The notes under the pieces were generated by a model. That model saw only the letters and a list, made by a program, of their open reading frames with translations. It did no database searches and was not told the origin of the DNA. From Siphonodentalium dalli (lineage: Eukaryota; Mollusca; Scaphopoda; Gadilida; Siphonodentaliidae), in contig CP136066.1 in NCBI GenBank assembly GCA_032622095.1, forward strand, positions 202,390,978 to 202,454,977: a DNA stretch of 64,000 nt, given 5' to 3'. Shown here one piece after another: positions 54,431 through 64,000 of the stretch (position 1 is the stretch's first letter; each line of letters begins with the position of its first letter). The translations under genes and the position numbers were made by a program.

Positions 54431-55657
54431 ATGGCTAACTCGGGTGTCGAACGACCTCAACTGGCTAAACATGATTCCTCCACGTTAGATTTGGTATTTG
54501 CAATGGACTGCACGGGAAGTATGGGATCCTACATTCACACGGCTACAGAAAACATCAGGAAGATTTCTGAAGAGATCGTTTCATCTGAGAAATGTGACAT
54601 TCGATTGGCTTTGATAGAGTATAGAGATCACCCACCACAGGACAAGACATTCGTAACCAGAGTTCATGACTTTACCGGATCCGTTGGGACAATGAAGAAA
54701 TGGTTAGATGGCTGCAGTGCGGCAGGAGGAGGTGATTGTCCGGAAGCAGTAGCAGACGCTCTTCATCAAGTCTTGAAGCTGAGCTGGAGGGAGAACGCGA
54801 CAAAGATATGTGTTTTTATTGCGGATGCCCCGCCGCACGGACTGTCTTCGAGTGGGGATAGCTTTCCGAATGGATGCCCCGACGGCCTTGACCCTCTTGT
54901 CGTCACCAAAGACATTGCCAGTAAGGGAATCACTTTATATATGGTCGGGTGTGAGCCGAGTATAACGCCGTATAAGGACTTCATGATGACGTTATCTTTC
55001 CTAACTGGAGGTCAGTACGTCCCGTTATCTGCTGCCAAATTGCTGACTCAGGTCATTATAGGAGGGGCACAGGAGGAGATGTCACTAGAGAAGTTTATGG
55101 GGGAGGTAAACCAACAAGTTGAGGATGAGGTTAAAGCCTCTGGTGGGGTCTTTGACGATGCAGCAATTGCTTCCAAAGTTTCGGTGGCTATGAAGAGTAG
55201 AAACGTACGCACAAAGCAGCTGAACATGAACAAATCTTCTCTGCCAGCAGCGTCTGTGCAATCGCGAGCTTATTCTGAAATGAATTGCATGATGGACGTG
55301 AAGAACGCCTACGAAAAATCTCCAGCGTCGGAATCAGGATATGGCGGGATGATGCCACCCATGCCTCGAGGAGCAGTGTTGCCTCCGCGTTCTCGAGCCA
55401 GAGGTGGTGGTGGCGTACTACCCCCTCCGCCACTTGCTTCTGGTTATGGACCACCCGCGGGTGCAGGGCCACCACCACCACCACCACCACCGCGCGGTGG
55501 ATCATCGGCTTACGCCTTTGATTCTCTGTCAGCATCGCCGGCAGCCCCCGTCATGACAAGGGAGGCAACTGATTTGTATGAGGTGGCCGAGGACGACGTT
55601 TCTGATGAGCAGGTCATGAGAATGGTGCAGAAATCTAAAGCCAGGAAAGGATACTAA
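54431..55657 (+). CDS. vWA domain protein, tandem copy 3 (408 aa)
   Basis: This intronless paralogue is closest to copy 2 in the vWA domain, and all MIDAS residues are present. I place the start at the ATG that gives MANSGVERPQ, which aligns with copies 1 and 2. An in-frame ATG 42 bp upstream (54,389) would add 14 residues not seen in the paralogues. The protein is 24 residues longer because the segment before the acidic tail is rebuilt: GYGGMMPPMPRGAVLPPRS, a GGGG run and two proline runs (PPPP and eight P), in place of the KKSRR segment. The tail EDDVSDEQVMRMVQKSKARK is conserved. The change is confined to the linker, suggesting expansion of simple Pro/Gly codons with the binding domain under constraint. 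Confidence 0.9.
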   Translation: MANSGVERPQLAKHDSSTLDLVFAMDCTGSMGSYIHTATENIRKISEEIVSSEKCDIRLALIEYRDHPPQDKTFVTRVHDFTGSVGTMKKWLDGCSAAGGGDCPEAVADALHQVLKLSWRENATKICVFIADAPPHGLSSSGDSFPNGCPDGLDPLVVTKDIASKGITLYMVGCEPSITPYKDFMMTLSFLTGGQYVPLSAAKLLTQVIIGGAQEEMSLEKFMGEVNQQVEDEVKASGGVFDDAAIASKVSVAMKSRNVRTKQLNMNKSSLPAASVQSRAYSEMNCMMDVKNAYEKSPASESGYGGMMPPMPRGAVLPPRSRARGGGGVLPPPPLASGYGPPAGAGPPPPPPPPRGGSSAYAFDSLSASPAAPVMTREATDLYEVAEDDVSDEQVMRMVQKSKARKGY

Positions 55658-55788
55658 CTGTTGATTCAACTAAGAGAGACAACTCTAATTGCGAAGACAT
55701 TATAAGTACACATTGCAGTATATTTAAAGATTTATCCAGTTCAGTGTTCTAACCCTCAATTAACATCAACGGCAAATACACATTCTAG

Positions 55789-55996
55789 CAAGCCTTGAAA
55801 TAGGGTGTCTGTCATTTGCAGAATGAGGTCCCCAGAGGGTGAATTTAGTGATGCTACCCCGCATAGCGGGCTAGCATCACCAAATTTCCCAGAGGGTGAA
55901 TTTGGTGATGCTAGCCCGCTATGCGGGGTAGCATCACTAAATTCACCCTCTAGGGACCTCATTCTGCAAATGTCAGACACCCTATTTCAAGACTTG
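55789..55996. mobile_element. 208 bp palindromic MITE with 8 bp TSD
   Basis: CATTCTAG is duplicated exactly at 55,781-55,788 and 55,997-56,004. The arms CAAGCCTTGAAATAGGG/CCCTATTTCAAGACTTG continue as near-perfect complements almost to the centre. The inner block GAGGGTGAATTT(A/G)GTGATG occurs twice in one arm. The 8 bp TSD suggests a hAT-type parent. It is 130 bp after vWA gene 3. Confidence 0.88.
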
Positions 55997-56004
55997 CATT
56001 CTAG

Positions 56005-56526
56005 TTTAACATCACAAAAAAGGGGCCAGGTTTAATTTACTACTAAACGGCCGGCTGGTTCGGTCGGGGCAAGGACCAATCTAATGCGCGAAATTCTGTT
56101 TCTATTTCGCCGGAGTAAAAGTATATTTTAGTAAATGATTTTCGCCTCGAAGTTGATCAAATTGCTTAATAAATGAAAATTTCTATCTAGTTAGTGACCC
56201 GATACATAAACTCATTTTCATTATAATTACCATGTTGATTTACATAGTTCATAAACTAAATGGGTGTATTTTTCACTCAGCCTTGGCTCAAATGCATTCA
56301 TTCGTTACATATATTCTGATGAGTATAAAAGGAGATGGTCCCACAAATGGCCGTCTGTATATGTACACCTAAAAAAATTACTACCGAGAAGCCACAATCA
56401 TGTATTAGGGATACTATGTGTAGTGCAACTGCTTATCTAATATATATAAAAATGGATTACATCTTCACATAACAATTTTTAAAGAGTTTCGTGGGTATAA
56501 AATAATAAATATGAATGGAAGACCAA
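56005..56526. other. intergenic sequence, nothing recognised
   Basis: AT-rich sequence without a motif-bearing frame or element. Confidence 0.5.
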
Positions 56527-56896
56527 TGTCCGGAAGCGCTTCTATCAATTAATATTGATTTAATTTCGAATATTTTATTATTAGGACACTTTATTGTCTA
56601 TTTTTAGAACAGACCTTTCAGACGATACCATATGGCGATAGAGATCATTAGAGTGCTTTCATAACTATTTTCCGAACGTCAAATGTCCCAGATTGATTGC
56701 TGATATTGTTTTATTACATATCTATAAGCGATAATGGGTTTAATTAACATTTATTTGTGACAAAATTCCAAAATAATATTTCTGGTCTCTGTTAACAGTA
56801 ACTACTATTGTTCGTTAGCTAAATAACAACACGTTTTTTAGACCAGAACAAATTCGAAACATAATCAATATTAATCGATAGAAGCATTTCCGGACA
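56527..56896. mobile_element. 370 bp MITE with ~45 bp TIRs
   Basis: The left end TGTCCGGAAGCGCTTCTATC and the right end GATAGAAGCATTTCCGGACA are inverted, with AATATTGATT/AATCAATATT and TTCGAA/TTCGAA inside. The core is non-coding and AT-rich. No convincing TSD is visible. Confidence 0.75.
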
Positions 56897-58130
56897 GGGG
56901 TTTTCGATTCATATATAATATGTTATACCCCATTAACTATATAACACATGTTTACACGGACATTTAAAACGGCATGAAATAGAGAAGGGTCGGCAAAAAC
57001 AGGCAAAAACTCCAGTTAAAACAGACTGTGTACAATGTACAGTGTGCTATCAGGCACGTGTTGAAACTGAAATGCACTGTGTTACTGGGTGTGGTGCATA
57101 CTGTGATCTAAGGCAAGATTAAATTGAGATATTGAAGATAATGAATGTGAATTTTCGAAAATGAGCGACAGTGAAAAGTTTCAAAACATTAGGAGAAATG
57201 ATGATGTAAATATTATAAATGCCGCATGCAACATGACCCGTTTGTTCTTTTTCAGAAGTGGATATTTTGAAATTAGTATATTTGTAGAAAACAAACCCTG
57301 ACGTGGTGGTCGAATGATGATGCTTCGCATATAACATTTATTAAACGCATTGCATATCATATTACATTTTGCATGTTTAATCATTATTTAACTTCCAACT
57401 GCCTATATAATTGGTATATTAATTGCAATAAATATATTTATATTACTTTTAATAAGGGTGTTACAGACAACAAGATTATCTGTATATTAATTATTATATT
57501 AAACTATTTGTAATGTATATTTTTTCTAATGAAATTAAAACTAATATCAAACCATTTCCTCTCATTCGCACTGAAAGGACTTTCATGTATAGGGGGTCCT
57601 GTGGCCTCCATTATGTACTAGCTCCATTAAAAAAGAAGTCCGTGTGTTAGACTAATTACCTTGATATTTCCTGGTATCGAAGTAGGTCGATAAAAACTTG
57701 ACCTACCTTTCGGCATTATATGTCACATAAAGACGAATCGAAGTCGTATACAATACAACGTTGAACACGATGTTTGAGTCCTAAACATACAGCAGCCACA
57801 TGCACGGCATTCCATGGGACAGAAAAGAACATTCAGTGTTAGTCTGTTCCTGAGATGGTTTCAATAAAGAGCGTTCAAACAGCTGGAAATGACTGTGACC
57901 GCGACAAGTATTTTTCAGAGCATATGAAGCCGGTATATATATATATATCAATATCTCGTCTATTTTTCAACATACATGTATCTTATAGCTCCTTCCAAAT
58001 TACGCAGACAAACTTTGGAAGCTCGAACGAGCCATGTCTGTTGAAATATGTATATATTTTATGAGAACTATATCAAGAAAGTAAATATACTACCAATTTC
58101 AAGTTCGTAATATATGCCGATTAGGCTTTT
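56897..58130. other. intergenic sequence, nothing recognised
   Basis: Mostly AT-rich. CAATAAAGAGCGTTC at about 57,864 is the word shared with the Helitron-like elements near the right edge. Confidence 0.45.
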
Positions 58131-58318
58131 TCACAATCCTTTCTGTGGATTAAACTTTCTAGTCCTATGCTTAAAGCGGGGGCGTCAGGAAAAATTCCCG
58201 GACACTAGGCGCTTTTTTATTTTTTCACAATCCTTTCTGTGGATTAAACTTTCTAGTCCTATGCTTAAAGCGGGGGCGTCAGGAAAAATTCCCGGACAAA
58301 AGGCGCTTTTTTATTTTT
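58131..58318. repeat. 94 bp tandem duplication
   Basis: TCACAATCCTTTCTGTGGAT starts at 58,131 and 58,225. The two copies are almost identical through AAAGCGGGGGCGTCAGG and GGCGCTTTTTTATTTTT. Confidence 0.9.
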
Positions 58319-60190
58319 TCCGCCCTCTGGGTACCCATCACCCCTAATTTTTGTTTGTCCCGATTCTGCGATAGGGACCCACCCCCTCCAAACTGCTTCA
58401 ACTGACTATTTTACTCAGTTTTCCTTATCTTATCCTATGAATGTTCCGTATCATGATTATAGAAGCATTCCTACTTTTTATTTACCAACAAGACTGTAAA
58501 TTGTTTTTGTTTTTTTTTACAAAATTCGGGAAAAAATGGTAGGCACCCATCGAGAGGTCACACCGAAGATCCACATGGAGGTTGGTGATGAGGGATAAGC
58601 TCTGCAGGGTGTATTAATGATTTAGTGATGGAAAGAGTATTATTCCAAAATGGCTGCCAGTGGCCATATTTTTCATGAAGAAAAAAATCATTCAATATTT
58701 GACAGCTCCCATCTAGAGGTGATCATCGACCAATATATCGTTGAAATCGGTCAAAGTTTGTTTTAACACATTTGTTTTATTTTATTATGGTTTTTTGAAT
58801 ATTCTATTTATATTTGAAGAGTTCAGTGAAGAGTTTACATTTATTTGAAAAATCTATTATTGTGTCATGTTTTCATTTATATCAGGTTGAATAAATGATT
58901 TTTAATGGAACTATTTAGATCTGAGCCCTTCCATGTCAATGTGCATTGATAGATCCTTGATGAAAACATTTAGCAAACTGACCTTTGTATTACCCCTTGG
59001 TGTGATCCCTCATTATTAACTGATGGTGATCTCAACCCCCCCCCCCCCCCCCCCCGACCATGGAGTTAATAGAAGCATTCGTTGAAGAAAATGACTAGGA
59101 CAAAATTGACAGGGCCAGTAAAAAAAATGTGTAAGATGGGCTGCTAAACCACCCACCCACCCCCGCCTAGTGTTCAGAAAAAAATGCAGACCGCCCCCCC
59201 CCCCCCCTGATTAAAGTGGTACTTTTTGGAAGAAGCGGAAGATGAGTGTTAGGAACACCGTACCAACTTGTGAATTGTGGGGTTAAATTCCTACATGAAC
59301 TAACAGCGAACAGCGACATGATGAAACAACGGAATATAATTCGGGGGTAATAATGCGATCTAAGCGTACGATACATGTACTTACAATTAATGGCTCGAAT
59401 CAGTAACCGATGTGACTTAGACGGCGATAGGTCACCCCAGAAACACAATCATTTTGTTATCAATTTGGGTTCGAAAATTAGCGCGGCTACCAGTCGCAAA
59501 CACTTCTATTTATTCACCCGACCATATCTATAGAGAGAACTCCAACGCACGGTATTCAAATTAAATGTTTACTCTGCACACACAGGGTACGTTCATACAT
59601 TGGCAAATTTGTACGGTATGGTTTGCATGCATTTCTTCGTAGAAAACGATATTGTGCCATAATATGAACTGAAACAATGATATCACATGCAGCTGTACCA
59701 CAACTATATATATTAACTGCGTGTGAAGTAAAATCTCTGTAGTTCCACATGTAGCGATGCAACCGGAATTTGCATGCAATAGCATGCAATGATATAGGAA
59801 GAATCAATCATACAGGTATTTGAAGGCAAATACCAGTAGCACCGTAACAAGTGGAACTACAGAACTTTGACTTCTCAATGTCGTTCGCTTTGGTAAGTAT
59901 GCACGTTATATGCATGTTTCCGTTCATATTCTAGAACCATGTGGTTGTCTATGACGAAATCTGCAAAACATACCGTGAAAACTTGCCAGCGTAAGAACGT
60001 ACCCGTATTCTCACTGACGATCGCATTAAAGGGGCCATATCCTGCGAAATGGATTCAAGGGCACAGTATGGCGACAGCGCCAAAATTAATGTTTATGTTT
60101 TTGAATTTTTGAACTCTTTTTTTGTTGAAACTTAAAAATGTTCTTGTTGATTTTGTCCATAAAAGTAACTAGTTGCCCGTTATTTCGTTT
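58319..60190. other. intergenic sequence with poly-C tracts
   Basis: No gene is recognised. C runs lie at about 59,036-59,055 and 59,193-59,207. Confidence 0.5.
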
Positions 60191-60497
60191 AAGTATCATA
60201 CCAGCGTGTATCATAAGTATCATACCAGCGTGTATCATAAGTATCATACCAGCGTGTATCATAAGTATCATACCAGCGTGTATCATAAGTATCATACCAG
60301 CGTGTATCATAAGTATCATACCAGCGTGTATCATAAGTATCATACCAGCGTGTATCATAAGTATCATACCAGCGTGTATCATAAGTATCATACCAGCGTG
60401 TATCATAAGTATCATACCAGCGTGTATCATGAGTATCATACCAGCGTGTATCATAAGTATCATACCACCGTGTATCATAAGTATCATACCACCGTGC
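60191..60497. repeat. 24 bp satellite, ~12.8 nearly perfect copies
   Basis: The unit is AAGTATCATACCAGCGTGTA followed by TCAT. The last two copies have CCACCG for CCAGCG, and one copy reads CATGAG for CATAAG. Because 24 is a multiple of three and the unit has few stops, several frames on both strands stay open as 8-residue repeats. I regard these as non-coding. Confidence 0.95.
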
Positions 60498-61160
60498 TTC
60501 CAATATCATTTCGCAAGTGTTTTACTAATTGGAATGACATTTTAAAGCGTAGATTTAACGAAATAATGGGCATCTAAGTAACACACCATATTTCACACAA
60601 CTTTGCAAACTGTATAAGAAATGCCAAACTCAGGGTCGGCGGGCTTGGTGGGGGCGGATGGGACTTCAGCCCAAAAAATAACCTGTCGTATTCAATCTCA
60701 GATATTGCCGATTCAAGCAAAATAACATGTAATAGCTTGTAAAACAATTATCACAAATTCATAAATATACAAACATTCAGCTCAAAAAATCACCTGTCGT
60801 ATTCAATCTCAGATATTTCAAATTCAAGCAAATATAATAGCCTGCAAAACAATTACCATCAACATGAAAAAATATTGACTTTGTTCTTATTTTTTTATAG
60901 GTTAACGAGTCGAAATGTTATGTGACATGGGCTTAGCATGGCATATAGTCAGCAATCTGCAACTGATGGTCTTATCAAAACATTTTGTCATCTTTTTAAC
61001 TCATTGGGAGTAATTTTCAAAAATTTATAAATTCTACTTTTGGCATTAAATGAATCTTGTTTTTGTGGGGTACGTTCTAAAACTATTTTCAAAATTCCAG
61101 AATCCAGCTTCCGCCTCAAAATTCATGTCATCAGAACGAGGAGCAATTGCCAGAGGGAAA
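60498..61160. other. intergenic sequence with a short local duplication
   Basis: CACCTGTCGTATTCAATCTC at about 60,791 nearly repeats AACCTGTCGTATTCAATCTC at about 60,680, each followed by AGATATT and ATTCAAGCAAA. No gene is recognised. Confidence 0.5.
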
Positions 61161-61164
61161 ACTG

Positions 61165-61735
61165 CCAGACGGATTTTGACGAAATTTGATACCTAGGGCT
61201 GATTTTGTCCAGGGAGTGTTTTGAGCTGGTCAAAACGTGACCCCGACCTGACCTTGACCTTCAAAAAGGTCAATTCAAGGTCAAATCGGGTAAAACGGAC
61301 GGATTTCGACGAAATTTGATACCTAGAGGTACTTTTGTCCGGGGAGTCTTTTGGACGGGTCAAATCGTTACCTCGACCTGACCTTGAACTTCAAAAATGT
61401 CAATTCAAGGTCAAATCGGGTAAAACGGACGGATTTCGACGAACTTTGATACCTAGGGTTACTTTTGTTCGGGGACTGTTTTGGACGGGTCAAATCATGA
61501 CCCCGACCTAACCTTGACTTTCAAAATGGTCAATTCAAGGTCAAATCGGTAAAACCGGACGGGTTTCGACGGGTACTTTTGTGGGGGTGCTTTTGTCCGG
61601 GGAGTGTTTTGGACGGGTCAAATCGTTACCCCGAACTGACCTTGACCTTCAAAATGGTCAATTCAGGGTCAAATCGCGCAATTCGCCGAAAAGCAGAGGG
61701 GAAACAGCCCGGACGAAGTCGGGTCCACCAGCTAG
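61165..61735 (+). mobile_element. 3' part of a Helitron-like element with ~129 bp tandem repeats
   Basis: GACGGATTT(C/T)GACGAAATTTG-type anchors recur at about 61,171, 61,299, 61,429 and 61,558, interleaved with TGACCTTGACCTTCAAAA and GGTCAATTCAAGGTCAAAT. The end is a stem CCCGGAC/GTCGGG, then TCCACCAGCTAG before a T, the Helitron 3' signature. I could not place its 5' end. The next element starts at the following base. Confidence 0.65.
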
Positions 61736-62937
61736 TCTATCTATACTATATATTTTGAGACTTCGTATATATATATGTATGTATGTACTTCATAGAATCC
61801 AAAACGCGTGTAAAGATTGAGCTCAAACTTCCTATGTAAGTGTCAAATCACACCGACACGACCGTGGTCGCGGTTTAGGGAAGCTCAGAGCACCCGTTCT
61901 CCAATCTCAAATCACCGCAAAGGCACGGCGGGGGTTAATCAAGTGATTATTTAATGAGCGTTTGTTTTTGACGCATCTCTATAAAGAGCGTCTGTTTCCC
62001 ATTCAACGTTATTCGCATCTGCAGAGTTATACGGGAACGCAAACGTTATCGCTCGAAATTTATTCCCTGCGAGCACGGATGGCGCGCTCTGTTTTTACAG
62101 TATATACCGAAATCATCCCAGATAATCACGAATATAGCATCAGATTTCTCCCCAGATATACCGTTATAAAGCTACTGGAATCTGCCAATCTACGGGAAAT
62201 TCCAGGGAATGCCGATTGAGCTCAAACTTGCTACCTACGGGAAGTGTCATATATATGAGTGTGTCCTTTATAGACTCTAACCGATTGAGCTCAAACTTGC
62301 TAAATAAGAAAATAGCCCCCAAGCCATAAATATCAACAACAACGATATTGCTACCTACGGGGAGCAACGTTATTAGCATCTGCAGAATTATGCAGAGAGA
62401 AAGTGCTTTCCTATTTTTAGAACGCAACACATGTTTACGTCGCGTTGGTGATTGAGGTTCACAACGGGGTTAATTGACTGTCCGCTCTTTGCGACGATGA
62501 GGTTCACGGCGGGGACTATTGACCAACACTCACAATTTCGTCTTTTGAATCAGATACCAACACCTCGACCGATCGGGACGAAACTTGGTACGTGAGTGTA
62601 GTTTGACCAGGTGGTCGTCGCTGTCGTATTGGCGAGCCCGTGCGACGCCCGTACAGCGCATGCGCAGACGAGATATCGGAAACGGGTGGAGCTATCGACT
62701 TGAAATTTGGTATGTGAATGTATCTTGCCCCGGATACGAATTGGATCGGGTCGCCGAGCCCGTGCGACGCCAGATTCGCGCATGCGCAGACCAGATCTCG
62801 GAAACGGGTGGAGCTATCGACTTGAAATTTGGTTTTTGAGTAGCCCGGTCCTGTACGGGGTTACATTGAAAAACTAAAATTAATGGATCGACCAAAGCCA
62901 TGGGACGAATGCCGCCAGTGGCGGGCTAACCTGCTAG
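61736..62937 (+). mobile_element. Helitron-like element A, complete, 1,202 bp, non-autonomous
   Basis: It begins TCTATCTATACTATATATTT then TGAGACTTCGTATATATATA, and ends with the hairpin CCGCC-AGT-GGCGG (62,912-62,924), GCTAACCTG and CTAG. The interior has ATAAAGAGCGT, ATCGCTCGAAATTTA and two copies of GAGATATCGGAAACGGGTGG-type sequence. No Rep/helicase is encoded. It is joined head to tail to the elements on both sides with no intervening host DNA. Confidence 0.78.
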
Positions 62938-63957
62938 TCTACTATATAATTTGAGACTTCCGTATATATTTATGTGTGTGTGCATATATATATGTATGTG
63001 GGTACTTCATGGAATCCAAAACGCGTGTTCAGATTGAGCTCAAATTTCGTATATAAGTGTAAAATCCCACCGACACGGCCGTGGTCGCGTTTTGGAGAAG
63101 CTCAGAGCACCGTTTCTCCAATCCCAAATCACCGCAATCGGCACTTCGGGTTTAATAGCGTTGATATATAAAGAGCGTTCGTTTTCCGCAGTGTCTATAT
63201 AAAGAGCGTCGTTTTCGCTATCTACTTATCTGTATGACGGGAGTCTGTAGCCTGTCGCTCGAAATTTCACGACGGGAAGCGTTTGTTTTCAATTCAATGC
63301 AATGTTATCGCTCGAAATATTATGCAGAGAGATTTCACGACATTAGGACGGATACGGCAGACTCGAAATTTCACGACGGGAAGCGTTTGTTTTCAATTCA
63401 ATGCAATGTTATCGCTCGAAATATTATGCAGAGAGATTTCACGACATTAGGACGGGTACGGCAGACTCGAAATATTATGCAGAGAGATTTCCCGACGGGA
63501 AGCGTTTGTTTTCAATTCAATTCAATGTTATCGTAGAGAGATTTCACGAAACAAAGAATGCGTTGTCTGTCGTTCCTAGGAAGGGGGGATTTCTACGGGT
63601 AAATTTTTCCGCCAGAAACAAAAAAATTAATTAAAACAATTTAAAATTTAATTTCAATTCAATGCAATGTTATCGTAGAGAGATGTCGCTCGAAATTTCA
63701 CGACGGGAAGCGTTTGTTTTCAATTCAATGCAATGTTATCGCTCGAAATATTATGCAGAGAGATTTCACGACATTAGGACGGGTACGGCAGACTCGAAAT
63801 ATTATGCAGACCAGATCTCGGAAACGGGTGGAGCTATCGACTTGAAATTTGGTTTTTGAGTAGCCCGGTCCTGTATGGGGTTACCTTGAAAAACTAAAAT
63901 TAATGGATCGACCAAAGCCATGGGACCAATGCCGCCAGTGGCGGGCTAACCTGCTAG
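62938..63957 (+). mobile_element. Helitron-like element B, complete, 1,020 bp, non-autonomous
   Basis: It begins TCTACTATATAATTTGAGAC and ends with the same hairpin and CTGCTAG. The final ~150 bp are almost identical to element A. The interior is tandemly duplicated: CACGACGGGAAGCGTTTGTT followed by TTCAATTCAATGCAATGTTA and TCGCTCGAAATATTATGCAG occurs three to four times between 63,255 and 63,800. No transposase is present. Confidence 0.78.
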
Positions 63958-64000
63958 TCTCCTATATATTTTGAGAACTACGTATATATATAAATATATA
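63958..64000 (+). mobile_element. start of a further Helitron-like element, cut by the window edge
   Basis: TCTCCTATATATTTTGAGAA directly follows CTAG of element B and matches the 5' ends of A and B. Confidence 0.65.

Larger units (their letters stand above)
53271..55660 (+). repeat. vWA gene duplication unit 3
   Basis: It begins with ACCCTAAAATATTGCAAGTT and follows unit 2 closely through its 5' flank. Homology to the other units stops right after the coding region, so the 3' end was lost or replaced. Confidence 0.85.

Noticed and set aside
60086-60577. Up to 135-codon repetitive frames on both strands
   Set aside because: They arise because the satellite unit is 24 bp with few stops. There is no gene structure around them.

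Overview
The window is non-coding-rich eukaryotic DNA from an animal, most likely a marine lophotrochozoan and probably a mollusc. The reasons are AT-rich repeat-laden intergenic sequence, spliced genes with GT/AG introns, very frequent TACATGTA-type words, dense MITE-like hairpins, Helitron-like ends and a CR1/L2/Jockey-group LINE. The species call is inference; the animal call is firm.

Layout. 1-20,100: no recognisable gene; a mosaic of foldback and terminal-inverted-repeat (TIR) elements, a tRNA-derived SINE, two TIR-bounded minisatellites and a 2.5 kb long-TIR element. 20,133-39,321 (minus strand): the first four coding exons of a steryl-sulfatase/arylsulfatase-type gene. Signal peptide, formylglycine motif, GKWHLG block, membrane hairpin, HVHTH and SDNGG motifs are all present and every splice phase agrees. 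The later exons were not found. Intron 1 (15.3 kb) holds two minisatellites, one of them an 11.1 kb array. 39,322-44,800: two MITEs with good target-site duplications and a decayed LINE. 44,788-47,633: a non-autonomous Helitron-like element built of ~140 bp internal repeats. 47,640-55,660: a tandem triplication (about 2.6-2.9 kb units) of an intronless von Willebrand factor A (vWA) domain gene. 55,789-61,000: MITEs, short tandem repeats and a 24 bp satellite. 61,165-64,000: Helitron-like elements joined head to tail.

The most striking feature is the 11 kb array in sulfatase intron 1. Its unit is the 3' end of sulfatase exon 1 plus the exon's own 5' splice site. The part of the catalytic exon that follows the catalytic cysteine, together with its GTGAGT donor, has been amplified some 280-300 times directly downstream of the real exon. 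The ancestral 46 bp unit is bounded by a GAGTCGG microhomology visible in both exon and intron. A 37 bp derivative, which joins a second minisatellite through a shared GTGAACC, fills the far end.

The sulfatase would act in the secretory pathway on sulfate esters. The vWA proteins look cytosolic and of unknown role. Nothing in the sequence links the two loci functionally. Much of the rest is a record of transposition, and the tandem vWA copies serve as natural empty-site controls for two insertions.
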